A DNA stretch of 64,000 bases, from contig JAKOGH010000042.1 of the NCBI GenBank assembly GCA_024811115.1, positions 658,904 to 722,903 of the forward strand. The letters are read 5' to 3'. Shown here piece by piece: positions 1 through 14,577 of this stretch. The first letter of the stretch is position 1; the number at the start of each line of letters is the position of its first letter. The notes below the pieces were generated by a model. It made no database searches and had not been told where the DNA came from. It saw nothing but the letters and a program-made list of their open reading frames with translations. Position numbers and translations under genes: made by a program. Source of the stretch: Terana coerulea (taxonomy: Eukaryota > Basidiomycota > Agaricomycetes > Polyporales > Phanerochaetaceae).

Positions 1-3432
<3,432 letters not shown>

Positions 3433-3704
3433 TATTTATGATACTCTTGGTTTATATCTTATTCTAGTTACAGTGGTGTAGAGCATGTGCCAATTATAGT
3501 CAGAACATTTCTTCTTGATTTACCCCATTTGTGTCCGTGCACGACCGGATGTCGTGGCCAGCGGCAAGAGGGCTGCGCCGCTGCGGCAGTTGTTTCCCAG
3601 CGCCTGGCGTCAAAAATTGATTTAGCGGCGTGGGCTGGCGTCTTTGAAACGGAGGTGGCCTGCCTTGTCATGAACGCTCAAGAAACTCTAGCTGCCGGCC
3701 TGGG

Positions 3705-3710
3705 TATAAA
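3705..3710 (+). promoter_or_regulatory. TATA box of the RNase III gene
   Basis: A TATAAA hexamer lies about 80 nt before the ATG at 3789. The spacing suits a core promoter with a short leader. Confidence 0.5.
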
Positions 3711-3788
3711 TTGGCAGACCTCTTGCCAATCTCCTCGAGTTGTCCCCGTCATAATTTGATGGTCAAGGCGCAAGTCAAGGGCCTGAGC

Positions 3789-5103
3789 ATGCAGTCGGAT
3801 TCTTACCAATGGCCGTCACCGCCTCCAGGTGCGCTCATTATCCCAGCTGCCTGCGAGGCCTATGGGCCTTTGTTGACCTTTCTTTTCTCACGTGTCTCCC
3901 AGGTGCCAATATAAACCCTCCCCAACCGCCGTCTCAGCCACCCCCACCCCCTCCCAGCTTGAAACGACATCGCTCACCATCGCTGACATCCTCTGCATCC
4001 ACTGGGCATATGGACTCTCCCACACCTGCGCAGCTGCCACCGAAACCAAACATCTCCGGGGGAAATCATTCTCGAAGTCTTCATGCATAGGTCTCTCCGT
4101 TTTGCGGGTGCACCGATGAACGAGGATTCCGAGTACGGAGACAATGAACGTCTTGCTATCCTCGGAGAGAAGGTTTTGGAGGCCGCCGTGACTGACGCCT
4201 TATTCAGGATGCGACCCATGCTCGGTGGCAGGGACATCGAGGTATTGATTCGTTATCTTTCATATTGATGAGCGACCCTTACGTCCACTCCTCGCTCAGA
4301 AACGTCGCGACGACATGTTGTCTCCTACGAATGTGGAGAACTGGATCGTAGGCTACAAGCTTCCGAGACAAGCTGCGGTGTACCCCCGACGCCATGAAAA
4401 ATCTCGGCGACCCGGAGGCAAGTGCATGCACGCTACCTAACATTCCCAAGCCGCTCACGTCATTCCAGGAAGTACAACTCTTATTCAATTCGTACGTCGG
4501 TGCTGTGTATGCTACTCAGGGTATGGTCGCCGTCCAGAACTGGATTGGCGCGCTAGTCGATCCCGACTACACGCCAGTTGCGCCTCCGGACGTCGACATG
4601 GACCCTTTACACAGCGCCAAGAAGGTCAAGATGGAGCCGTTCAGCTCTGCGTTCTCCGGTTTGCAGACTCCGATGAATATGACCCCGGAGCCGTCGATGT
4701 CTATGTCGCCCCCGCCTCCGACTTCCGCCCCTCCGCCGCTCCCGAACCCTCTGGCGCCCGCTCAGCCGCACACAGCTTTCCTTCCCATTTTCAATCAGAC
4801 CGCAAATCAGCGGAGAATGTTCGTGGAGTATCCTGCACAGTTCTCCGGCCCTGCGCATGCTGGGAAGTGGGCAGTGAAGTGTGTTGGTGAGCACATCCGA
4901 ATACACTGCCTCGCGGTTGGTGCCTGAATAACATGCGCCTCTGCAGTCAATGGTATCGAGAAAGGAGCCGGTGCTGGTGCTAGCAAGCAGCTTGCAAAGG
5001 AAGAGGCCGCTAAACAAGCGTATTTTGCCATGGGCTGGGCTCCGCGTGAGTGCCTGCGAATGTTCTATCTTTGGCCCATCTAACAGCTGGCACAGGTGGA
5101 TAA
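3789..5103 (+). CDS. RNase III-domain protein with C-terminal dsRBD (frameshifted in this sequence)
   Basis: The predicted protein has an amino-terminal Pro/Ser-rich stretch, an RNase III fold and a double-stranded RNA-binding domain. The ATG at 3789 is chosen because a 74 nt intron (3829-3902) joins MQSDSYQWPSPPPG in frame to the Pro-rich exon. The RNase III part shows EVFMHRSL, then NERLAILGEKVLE and VQLLFNSYVGAVY. The dsRBD shows GKWAVKC, then a KQLAKEEAAKQAY helix. The canonical catalytic acidic signature NERLEFLGD reads NERLAILGE here, so activity is uncertain. Two single-base insertions break the frame, in G5 at 4058-4062 and near 4366. The intron at 4417-4468 appears to use a GC donor; it is 52 nt (not a multiple of three) against an open reading through it, so its exact edges are unsure. 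The stop is TAA at 5101-5103. It could be an RNA-processing enzyme or a mitochondrial-ribosome-type pseudo-RNase III. Confidence 0.75.
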
Positions 5104-5543
5104 ACATTACTAGCATGGATGGATCACCACATTTGTACCCTTGTACTCTAGCCCTTGCCGCAGGTCGCATTGCAGCTATGGTCTGCTGCAATGTCGACCT
5201 CTGGCTTAATCTTCACGGGCCCAGAGCCTTCATGAATGAGATTGAGTTGCTAGAATACAACGGTACAACCGTTCCACTCAGCGGTAAGTGAACGTGGGGC
5301 CCCTGTCCCTCTAGCAGACGCTTTACCGAGCAGGGGTCTCACCTTCACTTACGGAAGATTGGATCCCAGGGCTCTCCGAGTCCGTGGTGGTGAGTACATG
5401 GTAGTGAAGTCATCCACGCTGATTTCAGCCCCATAGCCTGCTCGCGTGAACGTGTTGTTGAATGGCGTGTGTAGTACACACATCATAGTATTTTTCTGTT
5501 TTGCTACGCTCTGAATGATTATGACCGTAACCTCGAATCGAGG
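5104..5543. other. Convergent intergenic region
   Basis: The region lies between the RNase III stop and the GH20 stop. Short open stretches exist (for example 5155-5290 on the plus strand) but none resembles a known protein. I see only 3' flanking sequence. Confidence 0.5.
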
Positions 5544-8376
5544 TCATTTCGCTCCTCCACGAGAAATGCGTGAGATGTTCTGCACCCCGTCCCAAAGCTC
5601 AAACGTCTCGACGTCGATCCCCGCGTTCCCAATCTGCTGCACCGGTGCAACGAACGCCATGGGCTGCAGCTCCGTGGTGCCATCGATCGCAATGACGAAC
5701 TCTCCCGCATAGTCCCCGTCCACCCAGGCTGCGGTGCCGTTCCGCGTACCGACCAAGATGATTTCGTGCGAAGCCGCGGAGGAGCTGGACGGCAGAGTGT
5801 AGTTGGCGAGGCCGTAGACGATGTTCGTCGAGTTGAACGCCAGCGTGGTCCCGCCTCCAGACGGCAAGAACCCAAACGCGGAATCGGGGCCGGACAGCAG
5901 CACGCCGGACGGCTGCGCAGCGCGCGCGGAGATGAGGAGCGTATAGTCGGGGCCCTTGCTTCCCAGGGGCGTATGCACCGCGCCGCCCCGGAAGCGCGCG
6001 TCATATCCGTTCCCACTCGTGTCCCGCACCACGGCGCCGTCGCTTGCGCGGCCAGACAATGCATACCGGGCGATGACGTCCGTCTTGCTGGGAATCCGCC
6101 GGTCCATGTTCTGTCCTGGGGCGCGCGCCGCGAGCACGGGGAAGGCCTGCAGGAACTGGGCGTGCGTGAGGTGGTTGGGGCGGGAGGCGGCCTGCCAGTT
6201 CGCCGCGGCGATGACGGGCAGGCCGTCCCTTACGGCGTAGTAGGCTTCGAGCGGGGTAGAAGCGTTAGGGCCGTGGTCGTTCCAGACGGCCTACAAGAAA
6301 AAGTTAGAGACTATTGCGACCAAGCTTCGTTTGCGCAGGCTGACCATGATGGAGCCCATGAGCAACGGCTCTGCGATGGTAGGATTGTTAGAAGCATTTC
6401 CTGACAAGTCAGCTGTAAGTATGCGTCGCTTGCTAGCAAGCAGTAGAAGTCAACATGCCTCGGTCGAAGACATGAGGGTCCCAAATGCCACCCGTATTCA
6501 CGTTTGCACCATCCCAGAGACGCGTTTGGTTCAGCCGTTCAGGGTATGCGCCGGGCTAACAATAACATCGGTTAGTTTGCCATATATACACTCCCAAGCA
6601 GAAAATTCACCGTTGGCGGCTGCTTCACCACGATGTAATGGAACGCATCGTCGCTGGTTCGGAGCGTTAATCGCCACAACGGGTGCTGACTGCGCTAACG
6701 AACCTGTTGATAACATCATATCCTTCGCGTATCAGGCCGAAAGGGTCCCCTTCAAAGAACTCCCTGGGGTAAGGGTCAGGAATTACTCTTGACTACTAGG
6801 AAAGGGGCCGTGTTACCAGTGCTGCTTGATAACCTTCTTGCTCACGGATGTCGTGTTGGATGGCTCATTGGTGCTCCATATGCGAATTTTCTTCCCTGAT
6901 TCGGCTTGGATGAAAGCATCCTGTGCAGGTACTTAGATGTTCCGTCATCACTCCGACTCGTACGACATACCATATCATTGACGAAGTTGTTGTAATCATC
7001 GGCGAGGTCAGCGTCGTATTCGTCTGCGCCGATAGACACTTGCTCTATACACAACAGTTAGAGCACGTTTCACGCGTCGATGAAAGCGGCATACTGCTGT
7101 GGAACCACGGCAGAAATTCTGTAAAGTTTGCTCCTAATCAGTCACAGTTGGCAGAACGTGGCGATGTGCTCACCTTTCCAGATAGCCTTCACCGTCGGGA
7201 CCGTCTCAGGAATTGTTATATTGAGTAAGGTTGGATCCGACGACAGCGCAAGCTCAGGCTTCCATTGAGTTACGACCAGCGCATGGCCAGGCTGTCACAT
7301 TGTATGAGACGGCTTGGCCTGCACCTGACACGGCTGTGCACATACCGACTCTATCTCTGGAACAACCTGAGTGTGGCAAATGATCTCGTCAGAAGGCAGG
7401 AGATGCTGGGAAGACTCTGCACGCACTGTGACGCCACGACGAGCGCAGGTTTGTTGGAAGTCATCAAACTCACTCCTGGAGTATGTTTCGTTCACATGCG
7501 GTATCAGACCGGCCAGGGCTGGGTTCTCAGAGTGTAAACGAAAGCGCGCGTAGGCATTCGGATGACCCATCGGGTTGACATTGTCCGATAGATGGACATG
7601 CTAAGACAACGAGGAATATTGGTAAGCCCAGCGAGGACAGTCAGACGGGACTTTGCTTACGAATTCGCTCATCTTAAACCAGGAGACATAAGCACACATT
7701 TCTTTCAAGAACGATATCGGGTACCAATGCCGTCCGACATCTGCGATAAATTCCGACGGTCAGCAAAGGTCAGACATCCGAATCGGAGATCACGGCAACT
7801 CGCACCAAGCATAATGCCCCGTGTGGGCCAGTCTGGTTGGTCCCGAATGACCGAGCTCGGGAATGAGCCGTTGGTCTGGACGAGGCCCTGCAGCAGTGTG
7901 CGGGTGCCCCAGAACACGCCCTTCGCGCCCGCACCGGTGATCCTGACATTGCGCGCAGTAACGGCCATCTCGTAACCTTCTGTACTGGGAACGCCGCTGG
8001 CTGAGGTGCTGTTCAGCCCAGACGACAGCGTGAGAAAGACATAGTCCGCGAAGGAGGACATAGCGGATGTGGATATCGCAGAGACCACGGGCGCAGTGCC
8101 CGGGAACAACTCCTGGACATCCGACGCGAATGTATCGGCAAACTGCTGCAGCGTAGGGGGTATGAGAGTCAGGCCATCGTCAACGGATGTATTTGCAAAG
8201 TTTTTGTCGACTAGGATATGCAGGGTGTGGGGTAATTTGAAGCATACCGCCTGGGCGTGAGATTCAACAGAGTGTACGGCAGGAACCAGCGGCGGTAGGG
8301 GTGTTACGGTCGTTCCGCTTTGAGATACCGCGCGAAGGACTACAGAAAACAGAGGCCAGCTGGGCATATACACCAT
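5544..8376 (-). CDS. GH20 beta-N-acetylhexosaminidase with C-terminal LamG/jelly-roll-like region
   Basis: This enzyme would remove terminal beta-linked N-acetylhexosamine from chitin fragments or glycans, probably outside the cell. Reading right to left, it has a GH20 domain 2-like segment (GVFWGTRTLLQ, about 7890), then the start of the catalytic barrel: QPDWPTRGIML joined by an intron to DVGRHWYPISF. HVHLSDN and a GVTVVPEIESPGHA block follow. The catalytic Asp-Glu pair lies in IGADEYD (about 7020-7040). The IWSTNEP and EGYDVI segments complete the barrel. The last 200 residues (5544-6137) form a beta-rich region with SGNGYDARFRGG and VGTRNGTAAWVDG, typical of a concanavalin-like fold. At least ten short introns are needed and I found no frame break. 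The start ATG at 8374-8376 gives MVYMPSWPLFSVV, a weak signal peptide, and ATG 8365-8367 is an alternative. The exact 5' exon is the least certain part. Confidence 0.85.
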
Positions 8377-9989
8377 ATTGACTGGGATACACGTCACTGC
8401 TTGGCCGCGATGTTCAGTGTCGATTGGCTATGGGTTTGTGGCGTAGCGCTACGCACCCGCGATAATCTCGGCGTGTTCAGTCTACAGCGGGTTACAGTGC
8501 GAGCCTCCAGTAATTCTGTGAATGATATGTTTGAGCAGTCGCTCTAACCACCAACCAGATGGCTTACATCGATGTGGACGGCGTACGTCGACTTGGAGAG
8601 GTTATCTCAGTCCACAAAATACAGATATAAGCACAATAGTTCACACGGAGAACACGTGCAGCATGACCGCAAGCCACTTCGTATCAGCTTCTTTATGTCG
8701 GCAGCGTACGTGCAGAATTGAGAGCGGCGTGCAGCTGACTCGATATGCCTTCATCCTCCGTGGCCAAGTCCTTCAAAGCCGTCGGCAACTCACATGGACG
8801 GGGTATTAATTCGATAACTTACGGTCTTGCACGGATGCGGAGTGCTCTGCGCGCGTAGGTCATCCAAAAAGGAACTACTCACGACCATAGATGAATGATA
8901 ACGCTGCGTTTAGAGACTCTGCGATTGTGGTTGGATCTGCGAGTCCGACGGCATGCCACGGTGCCAGTAGCTAGCTGTGCGGCCGCAAACACTCCTGACC
9001 ACACTGTGAACAACCCGTGGCCTGCCCCCGAGTCGCTCCGGATACTATAGTCTTGAGTGTGTCTCAGCTCACTGGCATGAACCACCGTGCCGCGAAATAT
9101 TGGAAACCTACCAGCGAATTAATGACGTACATGACTGAGAAATTATGACACTCACAATTGCCGAACCGGACCACCGTGGACGACGGGAGACATGAAATAA
9201 GAGGGATCTCGCCACATCTCCTAGGATGACGTTTCGGGAGATGACCGCAGTTGCATCATGCATGCAGTTACAGCGCTGTTTGGGGATAGGTTCAGGCACT
9301 CAGCCTCTCAGCCTCACCATGAATTCGCCGTACGAACGGTAGTACGCTGTACGCATAGGCACTTCATATGCGGCTCTCTCACAGCCATTGACACTGCCAA
9401 CGCATGCCTCTACTCCAGTCGACGTATCGCTCAAGGTAGCGCAGCCTCTGGATCACTGGATATCTGGAAAAGTGGAGGAATGGATGGACGGATGTTGAGC
9501 GCATGCTCGGCTGTACTTGGTCGTATGAGTAATCGTCGACTCGGGATAGCCTTTGAGTCAATCGGTATCGCGAGGGATTCCGTTCACATACCTCCGGAAC
9601 CGCCATACAAGGCGGCGTTCCCTTAAAAAAATACCAGCCGAAGTATAGAAATATATAAGAGCGCACTTACTGCATACGTTGGCACTCGAGACAGGCATAA
9701 GGTGCGCAGCTGGGCTCAAGTTGCAGCAGAGACAGCAGACGGGGTAAGATTGGACCCCGAGGATCCCGATATTACTCACCAAGGACCTCCGGCCGACCCC
9801 GAGCACTGCTGCTTTGTCACGTGTATATTGTAACAGTTTTGCTTACGCGCTCCGAGTCCGAAGCAGAGCTCTTCACTCTCGCTGACCCTTCCGAGGCCAC
9901 CGACACTCACCTCCGGACCACGACATTCTCACTGTCGACTACCGGTCCCATCCACACCGTTCATCGTGACGACCACATCCTTTTCCACG
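8377..9989. other. 1.6 kb without a resolvable gene; exon-like pieces on minus strand
   Basis: The region lies between the divergent starts of the GH20 and SNF2-RING genes. The minus strand contains open segments bounded by plausible GT/AG signals. Examples are MRTAYYRSYGEFM before a gtgagg donor (about 9320-9360), MWRDPSYFMSPVVHGG (about 9150-9200), WHAVGLADPTTIAESLNAAL (about 8900-8965), and a segment ending in SSQLHAALNSARTLPT with TAA at 8693-8695. I could not chain these into a protein or match a family. They may belong to an intron-rich or decaying gene. No terminal repeats or transposase motifs are visible. Confidence 0.3.
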
Positions 9990-12900
9990 ATGTCCGAGAC
10001 CACCCAAGCCACCACCTTCGCTCAGGCGCTACCTTCCCCTGCCCACTGCCCGACTAATTCAATAGACCTCACAGGCCTCGACGACGACTCCGATTACCCT
10101 ACGCGTTGCGATAGAAAACAGAAGCGTTTTTGTGCTGCCAGCCGTGCATTCAATGCTGCATGCGAAACGCCTAATGCTACTCTCAGTTCCGCGAATCCCA
10201 GGCCACCATACCACTCTGGTTTATCCCCTGCCATGTCCACCTCTTCGCTACAGCCGGACAATCACCCACTACCGTTTCCTCAGAACAGCCCTTACTCTAC
10301 GATGGGACCCCCTCCCGCTCCTAATTCATTTACTGGAACCCTTCGTCCTGCATTTACTGGGCCGTCGGATTCGTCCGCCTTCTTTCCAAGAGCTGTCCAA
10401 ATACAAGCAGGACCGTCCGCTCTGGCCACTCCTCAGCCTCTGGCCGGCCCACGTCCAATGTCGCGTACAGCATCACCCTCGACACTGTCAACATCTTATG
10501 CTCAGCCTCACGCTGTTTCCCGCCAGGTGATTGATCTCACCGCTTCCCCTTCACCGCCCCCCACGGCCCGTCCATCTTCCCAACAAGCTCAGATCCAACA
10601 AGGCCAACAAATTCAACAAGGCCAACCACAGCTGCCGCCGGACCTCCCACCGAAGACCCCAGTCTGTATTGGGCAATTGACGGTTACCGCACTTGTACTT
10701 TACCCTATCCCCTACCTTCTGCCCCAACATACCAGTTCTATCGAATCGGAATGGGCACCGGTTCGCATGAACTATGAACACAACTCGTCGAAGGAGTGCT
10801 CGGAGACAATTCATATCCGGACGCCAAATACGAATTCCCCGGATGGGCAGCCCGCCCAGGGAGAGAACTTTGGCGTCGTTGAGCAGAAGGTCGCGACATA
10901 TTTGGGGCCGATGCTGGGGAAGGGTCTCATTCGCCTAGATGGCAAAGTCCGCAGAGGTCCACCCAATGTGAGTACCGCTGGATCGCGTATTCTGTCTGCG
11001 CTGACGCCTTAGCAGCTACCTATTCTTCCGCTATCTTTATTGGTATATACTCCGAAAGGCAACATCAACGTAGTCGCCAGTTATCTTCACCAGCGTGGTC
11101 TATTCCTTGACCACCCTACGTTACCAGCAGACCAACATCGCCTCAGAACGCAACACTACTTCAACCCTCATAATCCACCACCGGGAGGACATAGCCGCTC
11201 CCTCCTGGGAGCTAATGGCAGACCAGGCTACGCAGGTCCTGGTGGAAGCAGTCTTGGGAAGTGGAACATGGTTGGGAAGAGCGTGGAAGTGCAGAGGAGT
11301 CAGGTGGACGAGGTCTTCAAGAGCATGAAGGATGGTGATGAACTTCCGGAAACGGAACCTCGTACGTGCCCTCTATTGACGTTTTAGTCGAGTTTTGGGT
11401 CGGATATAGCACTAACATCTCTTCTTTCACAGCGCCGGAAGTAGCGACGAAATTGTATCCTCATCAGAAGAAGGCCCTCACCTTCATGCTTGAACGCGAG
11501 TACGAGAAACATGGCGCTGTCAGCCATTCCCTATGGCAAGAACGAGTCAATCCCATCAGCCAAGAAAGGTCATGGTTCCACCTCATTACACAAAAGGAGG
11601 TTTTCGAAGAACCGCCTATTGCTAGAGGTGCCATCCTAGCGGACGACGTAAGTCTACTTTGTCTGCCATCCAGAAGACGTTGCAGCTCATTCCGTGTGTT
11701 CTAGATGGGTCTCGGCAAGACTATCTCCTGTGTCGCGTTACTCGCGGCGACTCTTTCTTCAGCACAGCAGTTCGCAGCTTCCCCGCTAGAGTGCCCGAAG
11801 GCACTACCGCCACCTGAACCTGCACTGACAGCCGATCATTTCGCTGGCAGTGTGTGGGGTATGCCTCAACCTTCGACCGAGGCCACGTCTGGCAAGGGCA
11901 AGGGCAAGGCGGCGCGGCAGGATGAGAAGCTTGAAGCGGAATACGTGCGACTGTCTCGTCTCAAGATCAAGTCTCGTGCGACCCTCATCGTCAGTCCGCT
12001 CTCCACCGTGTCCAACTGGGAGGAGCAATTCAGAGATCACTGGCGTGGGGAAGTGGAAATTGTGGGAGGTTCGGGGGACAGTGCTCAGCTGCGATGGCTC
12101 CCGCTGTGCCTCCTGCATCTTCCCTCTTCACAGGGGTCTGCGTTCGAGGCCAAGCCGGACGTCAAGGCAGTCGCGCGTCGCCCCCGCGAGGGCAGGCCTC
12201 TACGCGTCTACGTCTACCACGGGAACGCGAGGAAGCCAGACCCTGCGTTCCTGGCAGATTTCGATGCCGTTATCACGACATACTCCACGCTGGCCGTCGA
12301 GTACTCCAAGCAGTCGAAGAGTGTTGAAGGGTTTTGTGAGGATGAGGAGGAGGCGGGTGCCAGTAGCGAGGGTTACGTGGAGACGGATGAGAGGGGCAAC
12401 CAGATCATCAAGCTGCCGAAGCCCAAGAAAACTGGCGCGAAGAAGAGGAAGAACCCGCTTGCAGCGGCCTCGTCGAAGCGAGCAGTCCTCTACAAAGCGT
12501 CTACTGGTTCAGGGTCGTTCTGGACGAGGCACAGTGAGTACACTGCACCGGTTCGCGGTGAACATGCGCTGATTTGGCCTTCAGTTCGATAAAGGAAGTC
12601 AGCACCGTCGCGTGTCGTGCCTGCTGTGATCTGATCGCCGACCGTCGCTTGTGCCTCACCGGTACCCCGGTTCAGAACAAGCTCGATGACGTCTACGCGC
12701 TGCTGAAGTTCTTGCGGCTGGAACCGTTCGACGAGAAGGCCATCTGGACGGAGTTCATCGGTAGCCCTGTGAAGTATGGCCAGGCCCTCGGCGTTGCGCG
12801 CTTGCAGAGTATCATGAAGTGCATCACGCTCCGTCGGACAAAGGAGTCGAAGGCCGAGAACGGGCAGAAGATTTTGTCGCTTCCGCCACGACGTGACGAG

Positions 12901-14406
12901 CTGCGGTACCTCAAGTTTGATGAGAACGAGCAGGCCATCTACGATCAGTTTTTCACCGAGTCGAAGGCCGAGTTCAATGAGCTGTCCAACAAGAACGAGG
13001 TTATGAAGAACTACGTCGGTATCCTCCAGAAGATCCTTCGGCTGCGGCAGATTTGCGACCACTACGAGCTCGTCATGAACAAGGGTGCGGGCCTGATAGG
13101 CGACCTGCAGTCTGGAGACGCACCGAACTGGGAGCACTTGACTACACTCATCAGCAAGGATGGCATCGACACACCGCGGGCTACGGCGGTCTTTTTGCTG
13201 CTCCGGGAGGCCGGCACTGCTCAGTGCGTCGACTGCGGGTACGAGCTGGGCGTCCCCACCGAAGACGCGGAAGGCGACGCGTGCAACGGATACGACGCGG
13301 AGGCGTCCGCCGCACCCAAACGTGGCCGGAAGCCCAAGGCCGCCGCGTCCCGCGCGTCGACGCGCCAGAACAGCCCTGCGAACGCCGTGCACGCGATCAT
13401 CACCCGGTGCCAGCACCTCTTCTGCGTGGGCTGCTTCCGCAACTCCAGCTTCCCGGGCTGGCCGAACGTCCCGCCGGAGACGCACCACTCGTGCGCGGTG
13501 TGCCAGGCCGCGCTGGGCGCTCACGACGTGGTCGACTTGTTGCCGGCCACGCTGGGGACCGACGCGCCCAGCGAAGAAGAAGCCGACGAAGCGCGAGAAG
13601 CGGCAGAAGGGCGTGGTGTCTCTCGAGACTTTGCACCTGTCTACGAAGATCCGCGCGCTGCTCACGGACCTCATGCCGTTCTCGAGGGCAAACCCAAATT
13701 CGGCCAACTACGACCCGTCGTCCATCGAGGTCGAGATGGTCGACAACGAGGGCAATAGCCTCGATGACGGCATTGTCAAGACTGTCGTGTTGTGAGTGCA
13801 CACTTTCCTGGGTATCCTCTCGCTGATCTCTTTTTCTCCTGCAGCTCGCAGTGGACGTCCATGCTTGACAAGTGAGTGTTCGTTTTTACGCGTTTTGGGG
13901 CTCAGCTGACTGTCCACTCGTCTCTAGGATCGAGGATGCGCTCGAAGCGGCAAATATCCGTTACGATCGCTTGGACGGGACCATGAAGCGTGACGACCGC
14001 ACGCGCGCTATGGAGGCATTGAAGCATGACCCCGCTTGCGAAGTCCTTCTGGTTAGCTTGAAGGCCGGTGGAGTTGGTCTGAACCTCACGGCTGCGCAAC
14101 GGGTCTACCTCATGGATCCTTACTGGAATCCTGCCGTAGAAAACCAGGCGGTCGATCGGATTGTGAGTCTTCTGCCTATCAATCTGACAGCAATGCATTA
14201 ATCTTACTGTCAAATAGCATCGACTCGGTCAAACCAAGCCTGTCACTACCGTGAAGCTGATCATAGAGAAGTCTATCGAAGACCGTTTGCTTGCCGTCCA
14301 ACGGAAGAAGACCGAGCTGGCCAACATGACGCTCAGTCAGAATTACACGAAGGCAGAGATCCTGCAAAGACGGATGGAAGAGCTCAGTGCGCTGTTCGGT
14401 GGCTAA
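9990..14406 (+). CDS. SNF2-family DNA translocase with embedded RING finger (Rad5/HLTF/ULS1 class)
   Basis: This is a nuclear ATPase and probable ubiquitin ligase of the Rad5/HLTF/ULS1 class, which acts in DNA damage tolerance or on SUMOylated proteins. ATG 9990 starts MSETTQATT. The long disordered amino part holds two SUMO-interaction-like motifs, SIDLTGLDDDSD and QVIDLTASP. The ATPase begins near LYPHQKKALTFML, with Walker A in MGLGKT (11705) and motif II in VVLDEAH followed by SIKE across an intron. LTGTPVQNKLDD is motif III. A C3HC4-type RING (CVDCGYEL, then CQHLFCVGCF and CAVCQAAL) sits between the two helicase halves at about 13225-13530. Helicase C shows SLKAGGVGLNLT and NQAVDRIHRLGQ across the last intron. 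The stop is TAA at 14404-14406. Two single-base frame breaks are inferred, near 12465-12470 and at 13573. Which orthologue it is remains open. Confidence 0.9.
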
Positions 14407-14577
14407 TACGGAGTATACTTCTTTTCTTACTGTCTCTTGGACTCGTCGTTACGATTTCTTGCTGTGTAGCTATTCGCAATGCTGTGTTTGTTTACAATAG
14501 TGTAGTAAATTAGAATCAAAGACAATACCAGTATACATTATACGATACGATGGACGAGCACTGCTACGGATGAGAGC

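Noticed and set aside
5766..6404. 212-codon plus-strand ORF
   Set aside because: Antisense to the GH20 carboxy region and low-complexity in Arg/Gly/Val. There is no independent support.
8377..9989. Transposable element
   Set aside because: No terminal repeats, target-site duplication, transposase or reverse-transcriptase motif is visible.
12490..13707. 405-codon minus-strand ORF opposite the SNF2-RING gene
   Set aside because: It lies antisense to motifs of the SNF2-RING protein and has no domain. It is a by-product of GC-rich codon use.
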